DNA of 64,000 nucleotides from Sclerodactyla briareus (Eukaryota > Echinodermata > Holothuroidea > Dendrochirotida > Sclerodactylidae). The notes beneath the pieces are model-generated. The model was not told the DNA's origin. It searched no databases and was given only the letters and a program-made list of their open reading frames with translations. Of the stretch, positions 44,948 to 56,986 are shown piece by piece. Made by a program: the position numbers and the translations under genes. The stretch is from positions 62,001 to 126,000 of the forward strand of contig JAODTK010005643.1 in NCBI GenBank assembly GCA_026419785.1, read 5' to 3'. Each line of letters starts with the position of its first letter. The first letter of the stretch is position 1.

Positions 44948-46225
44948 CATCCTCCGAAAAGTCAAGGAACTATGCAGTCATGACAGTGTATTGTGTATGC
45001 GTGTGTGGGTGTGTGTGTGTGTGTGTGACTCCCAACCTTTTTAGAACGATAACTCGACCCACCTGGAATGAATGAAGTTCATACTTGTTCTATTGTACCC
45101 ACATATTAAGTACCAGATCCCGATGTTTTGAGGTCAGGTTGAAGGTCATCTGAAGTCAAGAAGGTCAAAATCTGCAATCTTGTTAACACGAGTCCAGAAT
45201 GGGCACTGGTCCGATCGGTTTAAATTCGGTTCTGCAGGATCTCCCATGATTACAGAAACCCTTTTGTTTTTGGTGTGTCCGGTTCAAATTTGGAGGAAAA
45301 TTGTGATCAAACTGGTAATTTGACAAATTTTAGCTCGTTATCACGATAGCCGCACTCCACCTAGAAGTTCACGAAGCTCATTCTTGGTTGGTGAGTTCCC
45401 ATAATGAGTACATACTCACTGTTGTTTTGTTGGGGTCAGGTCAAAGCTCATCTGAGGCCAAGAGAGGTCAAAGTCTGAAAATCTTGTTAAAACCATAAGT
45501 TCAGAATGGCGGGTCCGATCAGGTTGAAAGTCGGTTTGCAGCTTCCCCGAGGAAAGTTCATGAACCCTATCGTTATCGGTGTAGACCGGGGGTCAGTTTT
45601 GGGGAGATGGAAAATTGTGAGAAAGTGATAATGCGGTCAATTTTAGCGTGTTGACACGCTAACTTGACCTCACCTGGATGGATTAAGCTCATACTTGGTA
45701 TATGGGTTCTCGAAAATGAGTACATACTCACTGTTGTTTTGTTGGGGTCAGGTCAAAGCTCATCTGAGGTCAGGAGAGGTCAAAGTCTGAAGATGATCTC
45801 GTTAACAAGTCCAGAATGACTGGTCCGAATAATTTTTATGTGCAGATTCCTTATGAGGAGTATAGGAACTCTATTGGTTTCGGTGGAGAAGAAAACGGGG
45901 TGAGAAACGGGTGTCAGTTTTGGAGAACACTGGAGAATGTGAAAAAAGCTCGCATTTGGTATGTGGGTTCTCCATGATGAGTTCATGATCCTTTTTGAGG
46001 TTGGGTCAAAGGTCATCTGAAGTCAAGAGAGGTCAAAGTCTGAAAATCTTGTTAACTTGATGAGTCCCGAAGTGACTGGTCTGATCTCATCTGGATGGAT
46101 GAAGTCCAAACTTTGTTTGTGAGTTCCCATAATGAGTACCACATGATTCCTGTGAATTCTGTAAGCAATGCTTAGCTTGATCAAGTCAGGATCAGTCAAG
46201 GAATCATGAAGCCTTTTGGCTTTTT
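44948..46225 (+). mobile_element. Family C copy C3, first of a tandem array
   Basis: A degraded 5' hairpin ends GTCAAGGAAC, followed by (GT)n at about 45003-45028. Interior ~0.3 kb units carry GGTCA clusters. The 3' end has GTCAAGGAATCATGAAGCC, TTTTGGC and T run, and joins directly to the next copy at 46226. Confidence 0.65.
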
Positions 46226-47492
46226 GATTCCCTTGACGAAGTCAGAGGAATCTCAGTGTGGCAGTGTGTGTATGTGTGTGTGACGCCTAGCCTTGTTAAC
46301 ACGATAACTCAACCCCGCTTGAATGGATCAAGTTCATACTTTGTCTATGGGTTCCCCAAAGGTCAAGAGAGGTCAAAGTCTGAAAATCTTGTTAACACGA
46401 TAAGTCCAGAATGCCTGGTCCGATCAGGTTGAAACTCGTATGCAGCTTTCTTATGAGGAACACATGAACCATATTGTTTTTGGTGTAATTCGGAGTCAGA
46501 TTCGGGGGAAAAAATGGAAATTGGGAAAAATTGATAATTCGTTCAATTTTTGCTCGTTAACGCTAAACTAAATCCAATTGATGGATCGAATTCATAACTG
46601 GTAAGGGTGCCCTAATGAGTACATGATACCTATTGTTTTTGGGTGAGGTCAAAGGTCATTTGAGGTCAAGAGAGGTCAACGTCTGAAAAATTTTGGCAAC
46701 ATAATGAGTCCAGGAGGCCTGGTCTCATCAGGTGGGAAAATCGGTATGCTGACTGCTTATGATGAGTACAGGAACCCTAATGTTTTTGGTGACATTCGGG
46801 GGTCAGATCCGGGAAGCTTGGGGGAGACTTGTGATAATCGATTAATTCGGAATTCGGGAATTCGCCCTTTTTCAGCTTGTTCCGACGAGACTCGACCCCA
46901 CTTGGATGGATCGAGTTCATACTTGGTATATAGGTTCCCATAATGAGTACATGATCGCTATTGTTTTTGGGTCAGGTCAAAGGTCATTTTGAATCAAGAG
47001 AGGTCGAAAAATCATTTTGACACCAATAATCCAGAATGGCCTGGTCAGATCATTTGAATTTGGTATGGCAACTTTTTTATGAGTAGTATCAGGACCCCTT
47101 TGTTTTTGTTTTAAATCGGGGTCAATTCGCGGAAAATGGGAAATTGTGAAAAATTGATAATTCTGCAAATTTTAAGCTGTTTACACGATAATTCGACCCA
47201 CTTGGATGGATCGAGTTCATACTTGGTATGTGTGTTCTCCATGATGAGTTCATGATTCATTTTTGAGGTTGGGTCAAGGTCATTTGAAGTCAAGAAAGCC
47301 AAAGTCTGAAAATCTTGTTAACTTGATGAGTCCCGAAGTGACTGGTCTGATCTCATCTGGATGGATGAAGTCCAAACTTTGTTTGTGAGTTCCCCATAAT
47401 GAGTACCACATGATTCCTGTGAATTCTGTAAGCAATGCTTAGCTTGATCAAGTCAGGATCAGTCAAGGAATCATGAAGCCTTTTGGCTTTTT
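46226..47492 (+). mobile_element. Family C copy C4, middle of the array
   Basis: A complete 1,267-base unit. The 5' hairpin has arms GATTCCCTTGAC and GTCAGAGGAATC around GAA, followed by a GT-rich tract. The 3' end (GTCAAGGAATCATGAAGCC, then TTTTGGC) abuts the 5' hairpin of C5 with no spacer beyond T bases. Confidence 0.72.
46646..46678 (+). promoter_or_regulatory. Four AGGTCA half-sites, DR1-DR4-DR4 spacing
   Basis: AGGTCA occurs at 46646, 46653, 46663 and 46673 with spacers of 1, 4 and 4 bases. DR1 is a classical RXR/HNF4/COUP-TF arrangement and DR4 a TR/LXR one. Binding or activity is not shown by sequence; the array lies inside mobile element C4. Confidence 0.5.
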
Positions 47493-49067
47493 GATTCTTG
47501 ACGAAGTCAGAGGAATCTAAGTGTGGGCAGTGTGTGTATGTGTGTGTGACGCCTAGCGCGTGTTAACACGATAAACTCGACCCCCGCTTGAATGGATCAA
47601 GTTCATACTTTGTCTATGGGTTCCCCAAAGGTCAAGAGAGGTCCAAAGTCCGAAAAATCTTTTTAACACAGTAAGTCCAGGATGCCTTATCCGATCAGGT
47701 TGAAACTCGTATGCAGCTTTCTTATGAGGAACACATTTGAACCATATTGTTTTTGGTGTAATTCGGAGTCAGATTCGGGGGAAAAAATGGAAATTGGGAA
47801 AAATTGATAATTCGTTCAATTTTTGCTCGTTAACGATAAACTCAATCCAATTGATGGATCGAATTCATAACTGGTAAGGGTGCCCTAATGAGTACATGAT
47901 ACCTATTGTTTTTGGGTGAGGTCAAAGGTCATTTGAGGTCAAGAGAGGTCAACGTCTGAAAAATTTTGGCAACATAATGAGTCCAGGAGGCCTGGTCTCA
48001 TCAGGTGGAAATCGGTATGCGGAATTGCTTATGATGAAGTAAGGAACCCTAATGTTTTTGGTGACATTCGGGGGTCAGATCCGGGAAAGACTTGGGAGAT
48101 TGTGAATAATTGATAATTCGCCAATTTGTTTTAGTTGTTTAAACACGATGAATTCGACCCCACGGATGGATCGAGGTTCTACTTGGATATAGTTCCCAGA
48201 TGGTACATGATCGCTAGTTTTTGGGTCAGGTCCAAAGGTATTTGAAATCAAGGAGGTCGAAAAATTCATTTGGACACAATAAGTCCAGAATGGCCTGCAG
48301 ATAGGTTGAATTGGGTATGCCGCTTTTTTTATGAGTAGACGGGGACCCATTGTGTTTTGGTTTAAATCGGGGGTCCGTTCGCGGTGAAAATGGCGGAAAT
48401 TGGTGAAAAATTGATAATTCGTTCAATTTTTGCTCGTTAACACTAAACCACTCCACTTGGATGGATCGAGTTCATACTTGGTATGTGTGTTCTCCATGAT
48501 GAGTACAGGAACCTTTTGTTTTTTGGGTCAGGTCAGAGGTCTACTGGGTTACCAGAGGTCAAAGTGTGGAAAACTTTCGTATACATGATAAGTCCAGAAT
48601 GGTGGTTCTGTCTGATAAGATTGTAATTTGGTGTGGAGCTTTGTTATAGGGAGTATAGTAACCCTATTGATTTTGGTTCGGGTCGGGGTAATTTCGGTCA
48701 AAATTGAAAATTTGTGAATAGTCGATGTTTTGCCCAATTTTGGCTGTAACACATGATAACTCAACTTAACTTTGATGGATAAGGCCCATACTTGGTATGT
48801 GTGTTCCCACAAGGAGTACATGAACCCTATTGTGTTGGGGTCAGGTCAGAGGTCATCTGAGGTCACCATATGTCAAAGTCTGGAAATCTTGACAAATTCG
48901 TGTGTACTTTTTCTTATCAGAGTATAAGACCCCTATTGGTTGGTTGGATAAATGAAAATTTTCAATGTTATGTTCTCATATGATCTATGCAATCGCCCAT
49001 TTGTCCTGTGTCGGCTATAGGTTGTCCAGGAGGAGCCAAGAAATCACTAAGCCTTTTGGCTTTCTGG
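47493..49067 (+). mobile_element. Family C copy C5, last of the array
   Basis: Starts GATTCTTGAC, then GAA, then GTCAGAGGAATC. Ends with AAATCACTAAGCC, TTTTGGC and CTGG at 49064-49067. It repeats C4 closely for its first ~1 kb and has extra interior units (1,575 bases in total). Confidence 0.7.
47919..47951 (+). promoter_or_regulatory. Second copy of the four-half-site cluster
   Basis: Same DR1-DR4-DR4 layout as 46646-46678, in the corresponding position of C5. Confidence 0.5.
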
Positions 49068-51899
49068 TTCTGGTTGGATTGGAGTCCTGTATGCACTATG
49101 CACGCTATTTACCCTGTCATCATTTAGCAATCATTCCACAGTGATCTAATTTTCAGTTATTTGTCTGTCTATCCATCCATCGGTTCTGCGTATCTAATCC
49201 GTCTGTCAACAAATGTTCCAACTTCTTACTACATTGGATCACGATAATGGTGTTCAACGGCATCTGGGGTCAAAGGTCATCTAGGTCAGTGTTGCTCAAC
49301 CTGGAGCTATACAGGTAGGGGTGAAAATTCCTGGGAAAATTGTCCACAGTGTGAAATAGTAAAAAGGTAATTAAACTGATGTTATCAGTAGACCAATGGG
49401 AGATCTGGATTCTTCATGCAATTAGCTGTCCAACAAGACCAGTTTGAGCATATTTGGCCTAGCGTCACCAATATTGGTGCATTTCCATACATTCCGACGG
49501 GCTTTGCCATTTTTGGAAAGGAGCGTGGAAATAGGCATGTCTCAACTGGAAACCGATCTTCCCCGCCTTTTGTACCTACTAACCAACCTCGTACACTGAA
49601 GTCATATGAATTTGTTTGAAGATGGTCAGGTGTAACCTATTGGGTGATTTGACGTGAATGACCGCAATTTGGGGTCAAATAAACCTTTTCTCACAGATGG
49701 AATTGGTCACATATACGAGTAGTAAATTATGCTGCTCCTTACATGAAGGGATCGAATTTATACCAAACAGCCGATAGTCCTGGATATCAGGGTAAAGCGA
49801 AATTCAAGTACTCAGGCGATGAGAAAATTAACCAGGGCTGAAACTTTGCCAGGAGGTCATCAAGCCTCCTACTCTAAAAAAACTTAAACCTCTTACTGAA
49901 CAAAGTTTCAGAACAGAGATTTTGTGATCACGTTATGATCACGTAATGATCACTTTGTCATGGTTGTGTGTTATATGTTTGTGTCACACTTTCTCGTTAC
50001 GAGATTTCCTTTGGACCGGCAAGACCAATGCACTATAACATACCTGGCAGTAACATGAATCCAGGTTGGCCGCTCCATCACCCTCCTCCTTTTTGCTAGG
50101 CAATAGCCTTGTAATTCAGACTTATCTTCCTGTGGCATATCCTCTCAGGTTTGGGGAATTTCCAAAGAATTTTTCTCTTCGCTGTCGTCCACCTGTTACT
50201 TAAGTGTCTTAGCGATACCTAGGCTCGTATGGGACATGCTCACGGAGGTATATTTACTGCCTGTATGGGACTAATGCACTCGTCAATTATATTCTCCTAC
50301 TTGGGAGGGGACGCCGGATGTGCAGAGAATTGTGTCCCCGCATGGTCAGAGTTGTGTGTGAAAGTTAGCAGGTGGTTGCACGGCATCTGATGGGGCCCTC
50401 ATTATGCTGAGAACTTGACGGGGATTTTAGCGGGGGGGGGGGGGGGGTTGTCAATACAGGGCCATTATGGTTGATGTAGCTTCGCAGGTATACCAGCGAG
50501 TTGGGGGTGTGCTTGGCCCGGTCGTTTCCCTGAAGACGCTGGGTGATTGGAAGCGTCCGGTGATCAGCTATACTGTAGATTCTCTTTAGAATATTAGTGA
50601 GTGAGTGGAAGGTTTCTTTCCTACCAAGATATACTAGTTTAGTAGCGGAGATGTTCGGTGATTAGTGCCCGCTTACCATACTTAGCCAGGGTTTTGCAAC
50701 AAATGACGCCCCGCCCTGCGTACCCAGGGTCTTTCAGCGGGACTCAACAGGGTGTGTGCACATTTTACAATGCACACGCCCGCTAAGTTACAAGTGCGGG
50801 ATACAGAGGCAGACTGACACCGCCTAACTTCAAATATAGTGGGGATATACATGTTGCAGTCTCTGCCTGAAAGCAACTAATATACTTGGCAGTTTGTAAT
50901 TCCCCACTGGGTTGCATGGCATCTGAAAGGGACCGGGGCTGGTAGCTGGGATGTGCTCTCATTGAGCTGATAACTTGACGGGGGTTTAATAGCAGGGGGG
51001 TGCCAAAATATACATATAGCCCTGCTCACATTCACTACGATACTGCTCACTATACTAGGACTTAGCATGAGATTTGCTACATAATGATGCTCTGCCCAGC
51101 AGGATTCAGCAGGGTATGTGCTGATATGAAAATTCAACCACCCCCCCTTCCACTTTTTGGGATTTTACAGGGCAGGGCTGAAACAATACTCCAAAGATAC
51201 TTTGTAGCATGCACCAAGTATTCGTTAAACTTTTACCTTTTACCTGTCAACACCTATAGTAGTATCCTAATTCAAAGGCCTGCAAGACTAAATGGCAGGA
51301 CATATTTCAGATTCTCAGGAATACTAATAAGTGCTCTATTTACCTTCTCTGCCCATATACTCAGGTTCTAATTGGCAAATCTGAGGGAAAATGGTTGAAC
51401 CCTTGGGTTCACGGATTTCCGGGGCCAGGACCTGTAGGGCAAGCCTATTGTGAAGTCACAGTGTTGGATAAAGCCCGATCACCTAAATATGAAATCTTAA
51501 TTTCCACAACGGTACCCGGAAGGTAAAACGGATTAAAAAGTAACACAGGGAAGTAGTATGTAAAGAGAAAAATAGTATACTGGTTCATTTCTAGGAGACC
51601 TAACGAATGCACTTGCTTGCAGCCATTAAAACAAGAGGACATAAAACTAAAGTACCTCCCTCATCTTTCTGAGCTCTGCCCCACTTACTGCAATAAGTGT
51701 GTTGTGCAATGAGTGTTATGGGGTAGAACATGAGGGTATTTGCAGGGGGTGGGGGGTGGGAGCATTCACATCTCATATCGCGAAAGCCGAGGGCTTACTG
51801 AAAGTTTTTTTTAATAGCTCAACAAGCTATGATGGTTATTTTAAGCTAGTGTATAAGCCATGCTTCAATCATGCTATCCATCCGTCAAACTTCGGCTCT
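49068..51899. other. No recognised gene; diverged tandem duplication
   Basis: Contains a family-A-like scrap at about 49920-50010 ('tcacactttctcgtta'), a poly-G tract near 50430-50448, and a diverged duplication: 50365-50800 resembles 50905-51150 with the shared words 'cggcatctga' and 'acttgacggg'. Short overlapping frames are unrecognised. Confidence 0.4.
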
Positions 51900-52241
51900 T
51901 TGGCCTGTGTTTTCTCAGTCTTGGATGGATGTTGACCAAAAATTTGACACAATTTCATCGGCCATCTGACATCTTTGGGACCTCAGTAAGGTCAGGTCAA
52001 AGGTCTTCAAAGGGGCAAAAAAAAAAAAACAAATTGGCCAAGGTGTGCGAAATTTCACATGTATTCATTTCCTCCTTTAAACATGTCATGATGTTTCTTG
52101 GTTGATGTACTTCAGGTTGTAGCAACATATTTCGATTCACTTTCGTCGGCGGTCATGATGGTTCAAGTGAACGTGAAATCGTCAACTTTTTCCTTTTTTT
52201 TTTCCCTCGAAGGCTCATTCTTCTATAGATCTTCACTAAAG

Positions 52242-52273
<32 letters not shown>

Positions 52274-52330
52274 TATGGGCAAGTGGGACATCCTAGCCAC
52301 ATGAAAGGTCCGGTTGAAGTCAATAAAGGG
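51900..52330 (+). mobile_element. Family B interior fragment B6
   Basis: The wording around 'ggatgttgaccaaa' and 'aaggtcaaaggt' matches the late interior of B1 (about 30290-30380) and B2 (about 40760). Neither end structure is present. Confidence 0.45.
52241..52270. repeat. (AT)n microsatellite
   Basis: Perfect AT dinucleotide run of about 30 bases. Confidence 0.95.
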
Positions 52331-54240
52331 AGGCATAATGATCCATATTTGTAAATCTACGAATTCCTGTTCTGCTCAAGAAGCATTGGGTTGTTGCCAA
52401 ATTGCTTCAATATATTTCTTGGCAGTTGCCTCTATAAGCAGTTGTTTTGGGTGGGGTAATTTAAAAGGGGATTTCCATCTGAATTTGACATTTTTCTTCT
52501 CATGATTCTTTACAGCTGAAGGAATCTCTCTGTCTGCCAGTGACTAACCTCTGGCGAAGGTTATGTCTAGGCCTGTGGTTTTTGATAGACATAGACAAAA
52601 TTGCTAGGTGGGGCATTCCATACAGTCTAGGAGTTTAGGTCCTCCCAGAATCTGCCCCATCTTATCTGTGTATATCCTCTCCCGCTGAGGTGACCTTTCC
52701 TGCTTCTTGGAAACTGAGTCTTATCTCTCTGAGAGATGTCTGTGGGGATTACACAGTGTGAAATGGCTCTTGCGCTGCCACTTTATCTTGTGGTGTTCTG
52801 GGTAAGACATCATTGTCAGGTAGTTGAGAATAAGTAGGTTTTGTTCTAATGATCCATGGGCTTGGCAACTGGTAGTTTGGCAGGGTGAGTATTATATTGT
52901 TTATTTAGTGATTTGTGTTGACAAATTGATCAGACTATTGTCCCCACGCGCTTAGGTGGTCTGTCCAACAAACTTCTCATATTATGAATCATGCAGAATG
53001 GTAAACCTGGGTGTTTTTAGAGTTCACTGGTGTATTCTAATTGTGTCTACCATCCAAACTGATGCTGTATCATTAAATAGTGTCTAAAGGAGTTTTTTTT
53101 TCATTTTTATAAAAGCCTTGATTTTGTTGAATAGTGCTTTAAAGATCATTCATTCTTTTAATTTGTTTTCTATGTTTTTGCTCCGTTGTCTACTACTATC
53201 TAGCCAATACTGATTTTTTCACTATCGTTTCCATCAAGCAAGTGGGTAGGAGTTTCACCGTTGTGAAGTCATTTTGAGGTGTACGAGTATTTTGTTAATA
53301 ACTTTTCTACATGGCATATTGCAGTGCCCTTGATACTTAAATTTGTTGTTATCTAGGAAAATCCGAGTGCCAAATTCAACTAAGTTAATATTTCTCACTT
53401 TCAAATTTTTCCGATGATATAAGTCTAATCTTACAGTAGTCGAGTTGTGGGAATTGGTAAAAAAAATTGAGAGACGTCATTACGCCTATCCAATTTATGC
53501 CATGTTTTACAGGTGCCCTTTTTTCCTCCCATTTTCCAAAACAACTAATTTCTGTTCCATATTCACAAATATTCAATGACTTGTGGGTTCGTTGGTCGAA
53601 TACCACAAAGAAAAAAAGAAGAGTGGCACTAAGTGTTCGCCTCTTTGAGTTTGTATATTTGCAAGACTAGCAAATGGTAAGTAAGTGTTTATTTTGTTAC
53701 ACTTGGTATGGAGGCCTAGCAAATTGCTTGGAGATGTTGTAAGCTACATTCATTATGCATGATGGCCATGGAGCCTTGTTTTGACGTTGAAGCTTTGCAA
53801 TATTTGGGCTGTCCTTTGGTTCAGTAGTGAGCATTGGGACAATATGAATTCGATTGTCTTGGAAATTAGACGTTAGTCAAATTAAAATATATCATTGTCT
53901 TCAGTAAATACCAGACTATGTGACCATAACATTCAGAATAGGAATTACCAAGCCTGTTTTGGTTTACAGTAATGTCAAGGGTCACGAGGGTGTGATTGCA
54001 AAGTGGATTCATATACCGGGTGCCAGAAACTGTTGAACAATTGCTTGAAGTCCCTCGCCAAAAGCACACCACGCGAAACCTTCCATTCAGGAGTGCAAAT
54101 GCTTGGCCAATTCCCAGATATTCATCAATACTAAATACAGTTAAAAATGACATTAATGGTTTAATAATTAGAGTATGTCAGTTATTAAGCCATTTTACCA
54201 CGTTAGTTTAAGTGAATAAGGGTCAGGAAGGACATAAGCC
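52331..54240. other. Unique AT-rich sequence, no recognised gene
   Basis: Scattered frames under 100 codons, none recognised. I see no repeats matching families A-F. Confidence 0.4.
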
Positions 54241-54249
54241 TCATAAACG

Positions 54250-54970
54250 ACCCCGAAGCCACAACACCCCTGGAAAGAAAATCAACCAAAAACTCGAAAT
54301 AATAATACGAATCGCCGCCCTTGATTCCTGAAAAATAATCAAGGCTGGTTTCTTGAACGCATTCACACTCTTATAGCAAACAACTATTTTCCGGAGGGAG
54401 GAAAACAACCCCCCCCCCCCCCCCCCCCCCACCCCCCCCCCCCCCCCCCCCCAAAAACCACCAAAACAAAAAAAAAAAAAAAAGAAAGGAAAAAAAACCA
54501 TCTCATTGATCACATCGCTGCGAGAAGAAATATTTACGAATGTCCATTCTGCAGCGTTTGCCACGAAGCTTGAGACAATGCCTCTTTGCAGTAACCATTG
54601 GAAATCAAAGAAGTAGTGGAAAGACAGGCCATCGAGTTCATGGACAATTTGGAAAACCTGAATCAAGTCACCCCGAATTCGCCTCAGCTCCATGGTAGTT
54701 AGAAGACCGAGACCGCCTTAATCTTCTCTCGTAAGATAAATTTTTCGACAGTTAATCCTTCTAGTTGCCCTACGCTGAACGTTCTCAATCCCTGCTTGTC
54801 TTTTTGCAAGTAGGGATTCCACACTTGTACAGAATCCTCTAGGTGCGGTCTCCCAGTTTGCTTAAACAGCCTGACAACAATATCATTATCAAGGAACGGA
54901 AGTGACGTCTAATCAATCCAAGAATCCACTTACCTCTCCTAGCAGCTCCGGCACACTGCTTGAGGTTTTC
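54250..54970 (-). pseudogene. LINE reverse transcriptase C-terminus (CR1/L2 type)
   Basis: On the minus strand the fragments read, in order, AGAARRGKWILGLIRRHFRS, then DNDIVVRLFKQTGRPHLED with VQVWNPYLQKD, then IENVQRRATRRIN, then MELRRIRGDLIQVFQIVHEL, and finally YKSVNAFKK. This series is the conserved region after the RT palm in CR1/L2-like non-LTR retrotransposons, which insert by target-primed reverse transcription. At least three frameshifts occur, and the catalytic palm and endonuclease are absent, so this is a 5'-truncated dead copy, the usual outcome for LINEs. A homopolymer block interrupts the last part. The 187-codon plus-strand frame at 54960-55523 partly overlaps it and is probably spurious. 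Confidence 0.75.
54409..54497. repeat. Poly-C then poly-A block inside the LINE
   Basis: Two C runs (54409-54430 and 54432-54452) are followed by A-rich sequence to 54497. Translated on the minus strand it gives F- and G-rich filler between the VINEMV and CYKSVNAF portions of the LINE, where about ten ordinary residues are expected. Confidence 0.85.
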
Positions 54971-55548
54971 AAAGAAAATCAAAACCACTGTGGGGAAACA
55001 TTGGTCTGTACTTTTTGATAGTAAAGACATATTCGTTGTGGCAGGAGCAGCACTCACAAATTCCTACGTTTCAACATTTGGATGGGGTCCTGGAGCCACC
55101 TTTTTGCCACTATTGTACGTGATTGAAATGCTCTTCCTGATTGCAATCAGGTCTCTGAATGGCTGGGTGTTTTGTGTGGAGGTGGGGAGCGTTGGTGAGG
55201 TTTTTGTATTTTGTATTTTCGTTGTGTTTCCTGATTTCAATCGTTTTATGTGGGACCCCCCATTGGAAATGGGCCTTTTTTTTGGCCTGATGGGTGTTGC
55301 TCTTCCCGTACTCTATTGTTCGATCTGTCTGTCTTTTGTTCTGTCGCTACGTATTTGTCTGTATTATCACTTTGTTTTTGGACATATGAGCACACATAAA
55401 ACGCAAATCAAACAAACGAACTTTACCACCCTGATATATGTCAATATTTTGTTGGCCTTGACTAGTCCCGTAGTGAAGCCGCAAAATGCGAATTCCTGGG
55501 CTGACTGGAAAACTCGACGTTAGCCCCAATGTGAATAGCACGTTTTTT
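54971..55548. other. No recognised feature upstream of the LINE
   Basis: A long plus-strand frame with hydrophobic segments (54960-55523) crosses this stretch. Part of it is antisense to the LINE and the rest resembles no known family. Two 'tgatttcaatc'/'gattgcaatcagg'-type words suggest low complexity more than coding. Confidence 0.35.
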
Positions 55549-56986
55549 AACTCGCCTGAATGAAATTCAGGAAGAAGACTTAGTGGTCAACTATGGCGTG
55601 TGTGGTGTGCGTGTGTGCATGTGGTTGTGTGTGTGTGTCACAACACTTTTCTCGTTAGCAAGGTATTTCTCTCACACCGTGAGGCGACTATGACCGCATT
55701 TTGTGTGTAACACAGTGTTGGGGTGTACACGATCTGATTAGATTTTGGGCAGCAAAGTCATATTTAGTGGTAATTAGCTCATCTTATGTGATTATTGTTT
55801 TAAGCTCGTTAGCAGGATTACGCAGAACCGTATGACATTTATATGAACGGATTAGATTTTTCAAGCCTAAAAATGCGAATTAAGTGGTCTACTTTGCATA
55901 ATTTGCGAATTTTTCAAGTTCGCCAGATTTTCATGAAACTGGTGGATGTAGTCTTCCATGGTCCCTGAGAAATTTGAAAGTGAAGTCGGGTCTCTGGGAG
56001 GTCATTTAATGTGTTTCATTTTCATGAATTTAATGCAATTTTTTAATTCGTTGGATTTCCACAAAACCTCGGTGATTTGATCCTGATCATTTTGAAGGTA
56101 CAGCTGGGGTCCGCAGAGGTTTCCTGAATTGCCTAATTTGGCATAATATATTCATTTCCCCAACTTGGTAGAATTGTTGGGGGCCAAACTCCAGTAAAAG
56201 GTATGGTCCGTTAAAATTTTCTGGTCTGATGTGTTTTGATGTTCATTAATTTGATTTGAATTCCATCTATATGCTTCGTTAGAATGATCCTGAGGACCGA
56301 GTAAACCATAGCTCCTGTGCAATTGTGCTGTTAAAGCTGCCCACAAGCAAACCCTCTCTCCCCCAATCAATTTGATTAGGTTGATTTGACCTTCAGAAAT
56401 CTCGAACATTTTTTTTCTTTCCTTTCTTTTGGCCTGGGGAATAGGGAACAAATGTGGAGTGTCCTAAAGATATATTTGGGGAATGCTTGACTGCTGCATG
56501 GGGATAGTTTGGGTGTGGGGAGGCGGGAGAGGGTTTTCTGCTAGCGGGGGAGGGGGGGGGGGATTTGGTGCTTGACGAAAAATAAAAGGATAATAAAATA
56601 ATGACGGAAATGCTTTCAAAAGGCAAAGAAGCCCGGGCTCTAAGGTGATTTAGAAAATTCCAAGTTGGATTTTGGGTCAAAGAAGGGAGTAGAATGAGCT
56701 TGAAAAACATTCAAAATTTGGGTATTTATGGGAAAAGTGGGCGGGGGGGGGGGGCATGGAGAAAAAAAAAAAAAAAAAACAAAAAAAAACAATTAGGGAA
56801 TTTTGTAATAAGAGTCAAACTTAGGGGTCAGTTTTTTTTAGCGATTTTCAGTTGTTTTTGTTGTCCCCTGGTGGTAAATAGGAAAAATTATATTTTGATG
56901 GTCTTGACATGACGATGGCCTGCATTGAACTCCTGTGGTGTGAATAGTGTGTAGTGTAGCGAATAATAAAAACCACAGATCACGCA
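55549..56986 (+). mobile_element. Family A copy A6, 3' end missing
   Basis: Starts AACTCGCCTGAATGAAATTC after TTTTTT, with the second hairpin arm ATTCAGG and (GT)n. The interior matches A5 closely, including two poly-G tracts (near 56548 and 56741). It stops at 'cacagatcacgcatatc': the inverse motif and the GGCGATCGCC hairpin are absent and replaced by unrelated sequence. Confidence 0.65.

Noticed and set aside
54241-54693. Glycine- and phenylalanine-rich protein from the frame across the poly-C/poly-A block
   Set aside because: The unusual composition is homopolymer translation; the flanks are LINE RT sequence.
54960-55523. 187-codon plus-strand frame with hydrophobic segments, the longest in the window
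   Set aside because: Its first part is antisense to conserved LINE RT sequence, and the remainder resembles no known membrane protein; the hydrophobicity comes from T-rich sequence.
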